Shown: positions 1 through 8,428 of the stretch, piece by piece
Position numbering within the stretch: position 1 is the stretch's first letter
Layout of the letters: each line of letters opens with the position of its first letter
Origin: an uncultured Bryobacteraceae bacterium
GTDB lineage: Bacteria > Acidobacteriota > Terriglobia > Bryobacterales > Bryobacteraceae
DNA: 64,000 nucleotides
Direction: 5' to 3'
NCBI GenBank assembly: GCA_937924525.1
Contig: CALDSU010000015.1
Span: forward strand, 62,001-126,000
Notes under the pieces: model-generated
Seen by the model: the letters and a program-made list of their open reading frames with translations, nothing else
The model's database searches: none
What the model was told of the DNA's origin: nothing
Made by a program: the position numbers and the translations under genes

Positions 1-2
1 TT

Positions 3-224
3 AAGCCTCTGATCGGACATCTGGCCGACCCGCAGCGGGCCTGGCTCGTGCTGGCGATGGCGTCCACGTTTGCAGGCAATCTCACCCTGGTCGGCTCCGT
101 CGCGAACCTGATCGTGGTGGAGCGCGCCCGCCGCCAGGTGCGCATCACCTTCCTTGCTTACCTGCGCGCGGGTTTGCCGCTGGCATTGCTCTCGCTGGCG
201 CTCGGCGCCTGGATGCTCCGTTGA
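3..224 (+). CDS. Anion permease (ArsB/SLC13 type), C-terminal end
   Basis: This is the last 73 codons of a gene that starts before the window. The peptide has two hydrophobic stretches separated by a short basic loop (ERARRQVR). It contains AGNLTLVGSVANLIV, which resembles the conserved C-terminal signature of arsenite/SLC13-type (CitMHS/ArsB) inner-membrane anion transporters. The final helix ends just before the TGA. The substrate cannot be judged from the tail alone; arsenite, citrate or another anion are all possible. The gene ends 45 bases before the next start and lies on the same strand. Confidence 0.7.
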   Translation, partial: KPLIGHLADPQRAWLVLAMASTFAGNLTLVGSVANLIVVERARRQVRITFLAYLRAGLPLALLSLALGAWMLR

Positions 225-269
225 ACGCGGCGGCGGTCGGCCGATCCGTGATTCAATAACCATCAGACT

Positions 270-1538
270 ATGGCTTCCTTGCATCGGGTGTTTTGCTGGT
301 GGCTGGCGGGAGCGGCAGCCGTTGGGGCGCAGCCGTACGATCTGGTGTTGCGCGGCGGGCACGTCATCGATCCGAAGAACGGCATCGACGCCGTGCGCGA
401 CGTCGCGATCCGCGGCGGAAAAATCGCGGCGGTGGGCGAGTCGCTCGGCGCCGGCGACAAGACGATCGACGTCCGCGGTTTGTACGTGACCCCGGGGTTG
501 GTGGATCTGCACGCGCACCTGTTCTGGACGGCGAACAATCACGGCGCCTGGGCGGGTGACCTCAGCGTCCGGCCCGACGACTTCGGTCCCCGCACCGGCT
601 GCACCACGCTGGTGGACGCCGGCAGTTCCGGCTGGCGCAACTTCGCGGATTTTCATTTCCATGTGATTGGGCGCGCGCGCACGCGCGTGCTGGCGCTCGT
701 GAATATTGCCGGCTGGGGCATGATTGGCGACGTCGCCGAGCAGGAGGATTTCGATCCGCAAGCGGTCGCGGCCCTGGCGCGAAACTACCCGGACGCCGTC
801 GTGGGCGTCAAATCGGCCCACTATCAGAAGCCGGGCTGGGAGTCCGTCGACCGCGCGTTGGAAGCCGGACGGCTGGCGGGGATTCCGGTAATGGTCGACT
901 TCGGCTACTTCCTCCCGGAGCGGCCGTACTACGAACTGGTTACCAGGCGGCTGCGTCCCGGCGATATCAGCACGCACTGTTTTCGCGGCCCCGTGCCGTG
1001 GATTGGTCCCGACGGCAAGCTTTATCCCTATTTGCACGAAGCCCGGAAGCGCGGCGTCATCTTCGATGTCGGCCACGGGGGCGGGAGTTTCGTGTTTCGC
1101 AGCGCGGCGCCGGCCGTGAAACAGGGTTTCTACCCGGACACCATTTCCACGGACCTGCATGCGGGCAGCATGCACGGCGCGATGATCGACCTGCCGACCA
1201 CGATGTCGAAGTTCCTGGCCATGGGCATGCCGCTCGCGGAGGTGATCCGGGCGGTGACGTGGAAGCCGGCGCAGGTGATCGCGCGTCCCGCGTTGGGGCA
1301 TTTGAGCGCCGGCGCGGAAGCGGACATCGCCGTCTGGAACTTGATGCAGGGCGATTTCGGATACGTGGATCACGCCGGAGGCCAGGTGCGCGGACGGCAG
1401 CGCCTGTTCTGCGAACTCACCCTCCGTGCGGGGAGGCTGGTATGGGACTGGAACGGCCGCGCGGGAGACGACTACCGGAAGCTGCCGCCTGATTACGGCA
1501 TCCGGCCGGGAATTGACCGCATTCTGCCGCCCCGCTAA
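270..1538 (+). CDS. Exported amidohydrolase/deacetylase family metallohydrolase
   Basis: This 422-residue protein begins with a probable signal peptide (cleavage near residues 20-21, after VGA). The small beta-sandwich domain of cyclic amidohydrolases follows (LVLRGGHVIDPKNG), then the metal-binding HxH at residues 81-83 in VDLHAHLF. Later histidines in DISTHCFRG and DVGHGGGS and the aspartate in STDLHAG fit the remaining metal ligands of a dihydroorotase/deacetylase-like TIM barrel. The residue usually carboxylated (Lys) may lie in VVGVKSAHY. The reaction is probably hydrolysis of a cyclic amide or an N-acyl group in the periplasm; the substrate is unknown. The last 122 bases overlap the 3' end of the convergent PQQ dehydrogenase gene. 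Confidence 0.85.
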   Translation: MASLHRVFCWWLAGAAAVGAQPYDLVLRGGHVIDPKNGIDAVRDVAIRGGKIAAVGESLGAGDKTIDVRGLYVTPGLVDLHAHLFWTANNHGAWAGDLSVRPDDFGPRTGCTTLVDAGSSGWRNFADFHFHVIGRARTRVLALVNIAGWGMIGDVAEQEDFDPQAVAALARNYPDAVVGVKSAHYQKPGWESVDRALEAGRLAGIPVMVDFGYFLPERPYYELVTRRLRPGDISTHCFRGPVPWIGPDGKLYPYLHEARKRGVIFDVGHGGGSFVFRSAAPAVKQGFYPDTISTDLHAGSMHGAMIDLPTTMSKFLAMGMPLAEVIRAVTWKPAQVIARPALGHLSAGAEADIAVWNLMQGDFGYVDHAGGQVRGRQRLFCELTLRAGRLVWDWNGRAGDDYRKLPPDYGIRPGIDRILPPR

Positions 1539-3183
1539 CCAAGCTGGGGGCGTGGAGACTCGTCTGGGCCGGAGCCGGCCGTTGCGGACGCCCGGCGCCC
1601 TTCTTTTTGTCCTCGAACAGCGCGAACGCCACGACATTCGCACCTGCGGTGATGGCGATGTACTGCCGGCCCTGGTAGCTGTACGACATGGGCGACGCCG
1701 AGATCCGCATGCCCATGTTGAAATGCCAGAGCGGCCGGCCGGTGGCGGCGTCCAGCGCGGTGAGAAACCCCTGGTCATCGCCGGCGAACACCAGTCCGCC
1801 CGCGGTGGACAGCAGCCCCGCGCCATACCGCTTGGAGCCCTTCTGTTCGTAGTTCCACTTGAGCTCGCCGGTGAGCGGATCGAGAGCGCGGACGTGCATC
1901 TGCCAGGGCTGCTCAGGGTCTTCAAGGTAGCCCGTGGCCATGAAAGGGAACCCGCCCGGCCGGAACGTGTCGCGGCCTTTGAAGCTGATGCCGCATCCTT
2001 CCTGTGCGACCACATAGAACAGGTTCGTGTCGGGGTTATACGCCGGCGACATCCAGTTGGTGGCGCCCGCGGTCGCCGGACAGACTTTGTTGCCGCTGAG
2101 GGTGGGCTCGACGCCCGGGACGCGGATGGGCCGCCCTTTCTCCGTCAGGCCGCTGGCCCAGTTGAGCAGCTTCACAAACGGCACGCCCTTCAGGAATTCG
2201 CCGGTCACCCGGTCCAGGACGTAGTAGAACCCGTTGCGGTCGGCGTGCAGCAGCAGTTTGCGCATTTTGCCCTGATAGGGCAGGTCGACCAGCACCGGGA
2301 TCTCCACCGAATCCCAATCGTGCACGTCGTGCGGCGTGAATTGAAAATACCATTTCATCTTGCCGGTGTCGGCATCGAGCGCCACCATGCATTCGGTGTA
2401 GAGGTTATCGCCCTTGCGCACGTCGCCGTCGAAGTCGGGCGCGGGATTGCCGATACCCCAGTAGAGGGTGTTCAGTTCCGGGTCGTAGGTGCCGGTCAGC
2501 CAGGTGTCGCCGCCGCCGGTCTTCCAGGAGTCGCCCGCCCAGGTTTCGTGGCCGGGCTCGCCCGGTCCGGGGATGGCGTTCCAGCGCCAGAGCCGCTTGC
2601 CGGTCTCAGCGTCGTAAGCGTCGAGAAAGCCGTTGAGGCCATGGTCGCCTGGCGCGATGCCGGCGATGATCTTGCCGTTGATGGCCAGGGGCGCGGCGGG
2701 CGACCAGTAGCCAGCGGACGCTTCGGCCAGCTTGGCCTCCCACACGAGGCTCCCGGTGCGGGCGTCGAGCGCGATCAACTGCGCGTCCGGCGTGCCCAGG
2801 TAGACCCTGTGCCCGTAGACGGCCACGCCGCGATTCGGCCCCCGGCGCAGCGCCGGCGTGCGCTGATAGTCCCAGATCAGCCGTCCGGTGCGCGCATCCA
2901 AGGCATACACCTCGTTCGGCTGCGAAACGTACATCACGCCGTCGACCACGACGGGCACGCTCTCCAGCCGGCTGGCGTCCTTGATGGGATAGATCCACTG
3001 GGGCGTCAAGCGGTGCACGTTGCTCCGGTTGATCTGCGTCAGCAGACTGTGGCGCTGCCCGTGATACGGCCCGTGGTAGGTCAGCCAGTTGCGGGGATCC
3101 GCCTTCCGGATCTGCTCGTAGGTAACCTGCGCCCCCGCCGCGGTGGCGCACGCCAGCGCCGTGAGAATCGTCTTCCGGGTCAT
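1417..3183 (-). CDS. PQQ-dependent dehydrogenase (quinoprotein, beta-propeller)
   Basis: The protein has 588 residues. An N-terminal signal peptide (cleavage after AAGAQ) is followed by repeated propeller blades of the type YALDARTGRLIWDY, LIALDARTGSLVWEA, VALDADTGKMKWYF and TALDAATGRPLWHF. HDVHDWDSVEIP probably carries the catalytic aspartate. The family oxidises alcohols or sugars in the periplasm with PQQ and passes electrons to a cytochrome c. Here the cytochrome gene lies directly upstream with a 4-base ATGA overlap, so the two are cotranscribed. The conserved core ends near IAITAGANVVAFAL. About 45 further residues rich in Pro, Arg and Ala are read from the complement of the amidohydrolase gene and look like read-through after loss of an earlier stop codon. 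Confidence 0.88.
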   Translation of the reverse strand: MTRKTILTALACATAAGAQVTYEQIRKADPRNWLTYHGPYHGQRHSLLTQINRSNVHRLTPQWIYPIKDASRLESVPVVVDGVMYVSQPNEVYALDARTGRLIWDYQRTPALRRGPNRGVAVYGHRVYLGTPDAQLIALDARTGSLVWEAKLAEASAGYWSPAAPLAINGKIIAGIAPGDHGLNGFLDAYDAETGKRLWRWNAIPGPGEPGHETWAGDSWKTGGGDTWLTGTYDPELNTLYWGIGNPAPDFDGDVRKGDNLYTECMVALDADTGKMKWYFQFTPHDVHDWDSVEIPVLVDLPYQGKMRKLLLHADRNGFYYVLDRVTGEFLKGVPFVKLLNWASGLTEKGRPIRVPGVEPTLSGNKVCPATAGATNWMSPAYNPDTNLFYVVAQEGCGISFKGRDTFRPGGFPFMATGYLEDPEQPWQMHVRALDPLTGELKWNYEQKGSKRYGAGLLSTAGGLVFAGDDQGFLTALDAATGRPLWHFNMGMRISASPMSYSYQGRQYIAITAGANVVAFALFEDKKKGAGRPQRPAPAQTSLHAPSLVSGAAECGQFPAGCRNQAAASGSRLPRGRSSPIPASPHGG

Positions 3184-4034
3184 CGCGCCAGATCCTCCTC
3201 GACCAGGCCTTGCTCCTTGACGCGGGCGGCCGCCTGCCGGCTGAGGAACGCCAGCAGGTTCTTAAATTGCTCCGGCGTGAGCCGCTGTTCCCAATCCGTG
3301 GGCATCAGCGAGCGCTCGCCGTACTCGATGCGGCGGATCTCCTCCGCGGTGAACAGCCGCAACCTGCCGTCGCGGCTCAACATCTGGAGCGAAAAGTTGT
3401 GTTCATTCTTGATCATGCCTTCCACCATCTCTCCCGCGGCGGTGAAGACTTTGGCGGGCCGGTAGCCCGGCGGAATGTGGGGCCGTGGTTTGGTGAGCGC
3501 TTCCCGCAGCGCGGGCGAGGTGCGCTGGACGCCGACGCTGGACAGATCGGGACCCAGCAATCCGCCGCGCCCCTGAATCATATGGCAGTCGCCGCAGCCG
3601 GCCTGTTCCCAGAAGACGGCGCGGCCTTTCTCCGGATCCCCTTCGAGCGGGGCGTCGAACGCACTGGCGCGCATGCTGCGGATGTACGCCACGATCTTCC
3701 ACACGTCGTTTTCCGGCAGCGGGGAAGCGGGCATCAGCGTGCCCTTGATGCCGTTTTTGATCGCGTCGTAGAGATCCTCGTCGCTCGAGCGCACAAACCG
3801 CCGCGTCCCCTTGAGCGCGGGCGCGCGATCGCCCAGTTCGCCGTCGATGCCGTGGCACATGGTGCAAGAGCGGTTGTAAAGTTGCCGCCCCTCCGCGATG
3901 ACCGGTTCGGTCAGGCCCAGGGGGTTGGCCGCACCCGAGTTTCGCGCGCCGCGCGGTTGAGCGGGCAGCAGGAGGGGAGAGAGGAACAGAACAGTGAAGA
4001 AAAACCCGGTCCGCATGAAGAATGCTTTCATCAT
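3180..4034 (-). CDS. Diheme cytochrome c, partner of the PQQ dehydrogenase
   Basis: The 284-residue exported protein has a hydrophobic signal sequence (residues 8-25). Two c-type heme motifs are visible: CTMCH at residues 57-61 and CGDCH at 147-151. Met residues that could serve as distal ligands occur in GTLMPAS and in ERSLMPTDW. The C-terminal third (TPEQFKNLLAFLSRQ) follows the pattern of heme-binding-domain proteins paired with quinoproteins. It probably accepts electrons from the PQQ dehydrogenase encoded immediately downstream (ATGA overlap). The first ATG is at 4034; a second Met follows directly. The gene diverges from the enolase-superfamily gene with 68 bases between the start codons, which must hold both promoters. 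Confidence 0.88.
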   Translation of the reverse strand: MMKAFFMRTGFFFTVLFLSPLLLPAQPRGARNSGAANPLGLTEPVIAEGRQLYNRSCTMCHGIDGELGDRAPALKGTRRFVRSSDEDLYDAIKNGIKGTLMPASPLPENDVWKIVAYIRSMRASAFDAPLEGDPEKGRAVFWEQAGCGDCHMIQGRGGLLGPDLSSVGVQRTSPALREALTKPRPHIPPGYRPAKVFTAAGEMVEGMIKNEHNFSLQMLSRDGRLRLFTAEEIRRIEYGERSLMPTDWEQRLTPEQFKNLLAFLSRQAAARVKEQGLVEEDLAR

Positions 4035-4102
4035 ACGAAGGTTCTCTGGGCAGGTGGCGGGGCGCGCGGCCCGTCGGGTATGATGCGCGCGGGAGAAATC
4101 CG

Positions 4103-5428
4103 ATGATGAGACGTCGAGACCTGCTCAAGCTCTTACCCGCGGCCGCGCTGCCGGCGCGCCTCCTGGCAGCGCAGCAACGGGAGGCGGCGCGCACCCGCGG
4201 ACTGCCTCCGCTGAAGATCACCGGCGCCAAAGTCATCACCACCAGTGGCGGGGCCCGCTACCAGTGGGCGTTTCTCAAGGTATTCACGAGTGAACCGGGC
4301 CTGTACGGCATCGGGTCCGCCAACAACGTCATGAATCCCTGGACGGTGGTGACGGCGCTCGAAAAACACCTGATCCCGTTCTGGACTGGCAAGGACGCCA
4401 ATCGCATCGAGGATCTTTGGCAGGCCTCCTACGTGCGCTCGTATTGGCGCAACGCGAGCATTCTCAACGTGGCCAACGGCGCGCTGGACATGGCGCTGTG
4501 GGACATCAAGGGCAAGCGCGCGGGCATGCCGCTGTACGAATTGCTGGGGGGCAAGGCCCGCGACGCGGTCCCGTTGTACGCCCACGCCGACGGGCGCAGC
4601 CCGGAGGAGGTGGCCGAAAACGTCCGCAAGTACATGGACGAAGGCTACCGGCACGTGCGGGCCCAAATGGGCGGCTACGGCGGCGGCGGGATGATTCCGC
4701 CCGGCCAAGGCAGCCGTCCGGAAGGCGGCTTCGCCGGGCCTGCTTTCGACGAGGAGGCGTACCTCGAAACCATTCCCAAGCTGTTCGAGACGCTGCGGGT
4801 CAAACTGGGCAGGGACGTCAAACTGTTGCACGACGTCCACGAACATCTCACCCCGGCCGGGGCGGTCGAGTTCGCCAAACGGATGGAACCCTACCGGATG
4901 TTCTTCGTGGAGGACATTCTGCCGCCCGAGCAGATCGATCACTTCCGGCGGATCCGTCAGGTCACGAGCACCCCCATGGCGATGGGGGAATTGTTTACGC
5001 ACCCGCTCGAATGGAACCCGCTGATCGCCGAACGCCTGATCGACTTCGTCCGGTGCCGGGTGAGCGCCATCGGCGGCATCACGCCCGCCCGGAAACTGGC
5101 GGCGGTCTGCGAGGCCTTCGGCTGTCGCACCGCGTTCCAGGAGGGGGGTGATAACGACCCGGTGAACCAGTTGGCCGCCTATCACGTCGACCTGTCGATT
5201 TCGAGTTTCGGCATTCAGGAAGAGAACCATTTCCCGCAAAGCGTGCACGAGATGCTGCCGGGGACGGCGCAACTCCAAGGTGGCTACCTGTACGGCAGCG
5301 ACGGGCCGGGGTTGGGCATCGACCTGGACGAGAAACTTGCCGCCCGCTATCCGATGGCGGAACCGGGCGACGTCAGCGAGCCGTGGACCGTGGTGCGCGG
5401 TATGGACGGATCGCTGGTGCGGCCGTAG
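4103..5428 (+). CDS. Exported enolase-superfamily dehydratase (ManD/RspA-like)
   Basis: I chose the ATG at 4103, preceded by GGGAG at 4091, which gives 441 residues beginning MMRRRDLLK: a Tat-type signal with an alanine-rich hydrophobic stretch. The body matches mandelate racemase/muconate lactonizing enzymes of the mannonate dehydratase (ManD/RspA) group. It has the capping domain and NGALDMALWDIKGKRAG, then HDVHEHLTP, FFVEDILPP and MGELFTHP, which supply the metal ligands Asp, Glu and Glu. GGDNDPVNQLA follows. The likely reaction is dehydration of a sugar acid. Export of such an enzyme is unusual in general but common in Acidobacteriota. A TATGAT element at 4079-4084 could be the -10 box, leaving a leader of roughly 12 bases. 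Confidence 0.85.
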   Translation: MMRRRDLLKLLPAAALPARLLAAQQREAARTRGLPPLKITGAKVITTSGGARYQWAFLKVFTSEPGLYGIGSANNVMNPWTVVTALEKHLIPFWTGKDANRIEDLWQASYVRSYWRNASILNVANGALDMALWDIKGKRAGMPLYELLGGKARDAVPLYAHADGRSPEEVAENVRKYMDEGYRHVRAQMGGYGGGGMIPPGQGSRPEGGFAGPAFDEEAYLETIPKLFETLRVKLGRDVKLLHDVHEHLTPAGAVEFAKRMEPYRMFFVEDILPPEQIDHFRRIRQVTSTPMAMGELFTHPLEWNPLIAERLIDFVRCRVSAIGGITPARKLAAVCEAFGCRTAFQEGGDNDPVNQLAAYHVDLSISSFGIQEENHFPQSVHEMLPGTAQLQGGYLYGSDGPGLGIDLDEKLAARYPMAEPGDVSEPWTVVRGMDGSLVRP

Positions 5429-5431
5429 GTT

Positions 5432-5555
5432 GGTCTCTCGCGAGCCGGCGCAGCAAGGTCGTCTTTCCGGCGCGGCGCGATCCGGTCACAACCACCGCGG
5501 CGAAGTTCCGCGCCGCTTCGAGTACCGTCGGCGGAGGGCGCGGGGAACAAATCGC
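5432..5555 (-). pseudogene. Relic of an AAA_14/DUF4143-type ATPase (Walker A fragment)
   Basis: On the minus strand, after a stop codon near 5556-5558, one frame reads PPPTVLEAARNFAAVVVTG and then SRRAGKTTLLRRLARD. This matches the start of AAA_14/DUF4143 ATPases, whose N-terminus has a short helix (LEAAR), a hydrophobic strand (VVVTG) and the P-loop GxxxxGKTTLL. No start codon is left upstream, and the similarity ends abruptly at the 3' end of the enolase-superfamily gene, so only about 40 codons remain. No Walker B, sensor or DUF4143 nuclease-like domain can be found nearby. I read it as the stump of a larger gene removed by deletion. Chance resemblance is possible but unlikely for this length. 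Confidence 0.6.
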
Positions 5556-5732
5556 CTATGAGAATTCTAAACTGATGCCTTACACTTCTGAACAGTTCAC
5601 AGAGCCCGCGAAGCCGCAGTCTGCCGATCGGGCCTTCCCCTGCCGCACCGGGCTGGACAGCGCATCCCTCGCCTCCCCGGGTGGCAAGCGCGCGGAATCC
5701 GGTGCATACTCTCAACTGGAGGGTTCGATTCG

Positions 5733-6605
5733 ATGATCCCGCTCAAGAAGATCCTGCTGCCTGTCGATTTCTCGGAACGCTCTCCCGGCGCCGCGCACTT
5801 CGCCCGGCACCTTGCGGGGCGATTCGGCTCCCAGGTGGTGATGCTGCACGTGATGAATCGCGCCGAGTACGCCATCGGGGCGCCGGAACTGGCCGGAGTG
5901 TTGCTCGGCGACTGGAACGACACCCGGAAGGCGGAAGCGCAAAAAGCGCTGGATTCCTTCCTGACCGAAGAATTTGAAGGCGTCGCCGTCTCGCGTGTGC
6001 TGTTGGAGGGAGATCCGGCGGTCGAGATTGTCGAGTACGCTCACGATGAGCAGGTGGATCTGGTGATCCTGCCCACCCACGGCTACGGACCTTTCCGGCG
6101 CTTCATCCTGGGCTCGGTCACGGCCAAGGTGCTCCACGACGTCGATTGTCCGGTCTGGACCGGGGTGCACCTGGCCCAAGTCCCCGCTCCGGCGGCAATC
6201 CAATTCCGGAACGTTCTCTGCGCGGTGGATCTGGGGCCCCAGAGTGAAAAAGCGCTGGGCTGGGCCCAGGCGTTCGCCGGCGAGTTCGGGGCGGCGCTGC
6301 ACCTGGTGCACGCGCTGCCGATGCTGGGCGCGGGTCAGTCGGAATACTTCGATCCGGACTGGCGCATCATGCTCGCCAATCAGGCCAAGGAGCAGATCGA
6401 AGAGCTCCAGCGCAAGGCCGGCGCCAACGCCACGGTCACCCTGGATTCGGGCGACGTGGCTAAGGTGGTGCACGCCGCCGCAGTGGCGGCCGGCGCGGAC
6501 CTGCTGGTGATCGGGCGCAGTTCGTCGGCAGGCATTATGGGCCGGCTGCGAGCCAACGCTTACGCGATCATCCGCGAATCGCCTTGTCCGGTGGTTAGCC
6601 TGTAG
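5733..6605 (+). CDS. Tandem universal stress protein (two UspA domains)
   Basis: The 290-residue cytosolic protein consists of two Usp domains, about residues 4-148 and 155-290. Domain 1 starts with KKILLPVDFSERS and ends with the ATP-binding pattern GYGPFRRFILGSV followed by DCPVW. Domain 2 starts with FRNVLCAVDLGPQSE and ends with GRSSSAGIMGRLRA followed by SPCPVVSL. Such proteins bind ATP and help cells survive stress or dormancy. The ATG at 5733 is preceded by GGAGGG (5718-5723) and by a CATACT element at 5705-5710 that could be its -10 box. It stands alone, with convergent neighbours downstream. Confidence 0.92.
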   Translation: MIPLKKILLPVDFSERSPGAAHFARHLAGRFGSQVVMLHVMNRAEYAIGAPELAGVLLGDWNDTRKAEAQKALDSFLTEEFEGVAVSRVLLEGDPAVEIVEYAHDEQVDLVILPTHGYGPFRRFILGSVTAKVLHDVDCPVWTGVHLAQVPAPAAIQFRNVLCAVDLGPQSEKALGWAQAFAGEFGAALHLVHALPMLGAGQSEYFDPDWRIMLANQAKEQIEELQRKAGANATVTLDSGDVAKVVHAAAVAAGADLLVIGRSSSAGIMGRLRANAYAIIRESPCPVVSL

Positions 6606-6623
6606 AGGTCCCGGCGGTTCGCG

Positions 6624-8345
6624 TCAGCGGATGTCCAACCACTGCCCCCGGTTGGCCGGCAGCGTGACTCGCTTGCCCATCCACTCGACCGGCGCGGGGT
6701 CGGGCAGGAAATTGTAAGCGTAGGCGCCACGTGCGAACCGGAACAGCGCCACGCGCACCGGTGCGGAAAAACGCAGTCCGGCGGGTTGCAGGATTGCAGC
6801 GCGCAGCGGGTCCGCCACCTCCTTCGGCAGCGCGGGCCAGCCGAGGGCTTTGGGCGGCAGCAGGAATTCGCCCGTGGCGCGGTAGTCGGCCTCGGAGAAC
6901 GTCCGGATATTCAGCATCAGGACCTGTCCGCGCCCGGCGCGCCGCACGGTCAGCAGGGGAACGTTCTTGCCGGAAACCTGCGCGACCAGCCGGGTCGCGG
7001 CCGGCGGCGCGTCCACCGCGGCATCCACTTCCAGGGGGACGGCCAGCGTGATCATGCGTCCCTTACTTCCGGCGGCGGCGGCCGCGCCGGCTTGCGGCGA
7101 AGGCCCGACAGACACCCCTGCCCACCGTTGCGCCTCGTCTCCCAGCTTGCGCAGCGCCTGCGGGGTGAACAGCACGGCGCCGCCCGCTTCCACCATCTTC
7201 CGCGCCCTTTCCATCACGGCGGGATCGGCGGCGGCCTGCACCGCCAGCACCACGGCCCGCGCCTCGGCCGGCCACTGCGCCCGCGGTTCCAGCGGCAACC
7301 CGAGCATGCCGAGGTAATCGGCGACGAACAGATTCTCCTCGGCGTCGCTGCCAACCGGCTTGTAGAACACCCATCCTTCCCGAGTCTGCCCGCCCACCTG
7401 TCCGGCCAGTTCGGCCAGTTCCGGTAGGGCAGCCAGGAAGGGGCGATGGCCGGGATGCCCCTCGATCAGGTCGCCGAGGTGGAACAGCGTCAACTCGCGC
7501 GCCCCGGCCAGAATGCTCAGGTACGCCTGGTCCACAAAGTTTTGCGCGGTGCACTCGATGTGGTCAAACCAAGCGCCTTCCACCTTGTCGCCGGCCACCG
7601 AGGTGATCCACCGGAAGTTCATGTAGCCCTGCGTAGGCTGGACGAAACCCATGCGCTGTGTCTCCGGGTTCCGCACTTCGGTGCCCACCCACACACGCGG
7701 GAAAGGCTGGCTCATGCGGTCCGGCGCGTAGCCGAAGACATGGAAGCGGTCGTACCACTGCGGGTACTTGATGATCAACTCGATATCCGGGCGGACGGCC
7801 CGCGCCGGAGCGAACACCATCGGCTCCATCAGGCCGACCAGCAGGTCCTGCCGGTACTCGCCCCAGGGACGGCCGCGCCGCGCCCGGTCCGACTCCGGCG
7901 AGGTGTCGCCCGTGCAGTAAAAGTCGTCCACGATGATCCGGTCGAACACCGCGGCGTTCTCCCGGAAGAAGCGCGCGATCTCGTGCTGGGTCTTTTCGTT
8001 TTGCCAGTTCAGCCAGCCCAGCGGCTCGTTCTGGCGCACTCCGAACGATTTGCCGGGCACCGTGGCGATGCCGCCGGCGACACGGAATCCGGCGGCGCGG
8101 AATTGGTCGCGCAACTCGGCCAGCAGTTTCGGCGGCACGTACTCGTCGCCGCGCCGCCCCTCCAGAAAGATCCCGTTCACGCCGAGACGGCGCAGCGTTT
8201 CGGTGACCGCCGCGCGTTTTTCCGGGGGACCGAGGTAGCGAACGATGCCGCCCGCCGTGGCGTAGGCGCTGACCCGCAGCGGTTCCGCCGCGGTCCCGCT
8301 GCCGGCGAGCGCGAATCCAACGAACCATCCAACCGCAAGTTTCAT
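6624..8345 (-). CDS. Exported protein of unknown function, TIM-barrel-like
   Basis: I chose the ATG at 8345, giving 573 residues that begin MKLAVGWFVGFALAGSG, a good signal peptide. Upstream in-frame codons look non-coding. The N-terminal half resembles a glycoside-hydrolase-like barrel: LGVNGIFLEGRRGDEYV, FRVAGGIATVPG, RIIVDDFYCTGDTS with two adjacent acids, and ELIIKYPQWYDRFHVFGY. The middle has HIECTAQNFVDQAYLSILAG and ELTLFHLGDLIEGH. The C-terminal half holds a Rossmann-like segment (EARAVVLAVQ, GGAVLFTPQALRKLGD) that resembles beta-galactosidase trimerisation domains and ends in a small beta-rich domain. I cannot name the family. A carbohydrate-active role is an inference from the fold pattern only. 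A CATACT element lies about 28 bases upstream of the ATG. Confidence 0.7.
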   Translation of the reverse strand: MKLAVGWFVGFALAGSGTAAEPLRVSAYATAGGIVRYLGPPEKRAAVTETLRRLGVNGIFLEGRRGDEYVPPKLLAELRDQFRAAGFRVAGGIATVPGKSFGVRQNEPLGWLNWQNEKTQHEIARFFRENAAVFDRIIVDDFYCTGDTSPESDRARRGRPWGEYRQDLLVGLMEPMVFAPARAVRPDIELIIKYPQWYDRFHVFGYAPDRMSQPFPRVWVGTEVRNPETQRMGFVQPTQGYMNFRWITSVAGDKVEGAWFDHIECTAQNFVDQAYLSILAGARELTLFHLGDLIEGHPGHRPFLAALPELAELAGQVGGQTREGWVFYKPVGSDAEENLFVADYLGMLGLPLEPRAQWPAEARAVVLAVQAAADPAVMERARKMVEAGGAVLFTPQALRKLGDEAQRWAGVSVGPSPQAGAAAAAGSKGRMITLAVPLEVDAAVDAPPAATRLVAQVSGKNVPLLTVRRAGRGQVLMLNIRTFSEADYRATGEFLLPPKALGWPALPKEVADPLRAAILQPAGLRFSAPVRVALFRFARGAYAYNFLPDPAPVEWMGKRVTLPANRGQWLDIR

Positions 8346-8428
8346 AGTGGCGAGGTAGACTCCGCCGTTAGTATGCGCCGCGCGGGCGCAGGAAGGAAGC
8401 CGGGTGGTGCGGGGACTGCGACGCGCGA

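Noticed and set aside
1426-3465. 679-codon plus-strand frame across the PQQ dehydrogenase gene
   Set aside because: Composition is that of a complement frame; the minus-strand quinoprotein has clear propeller repeats.
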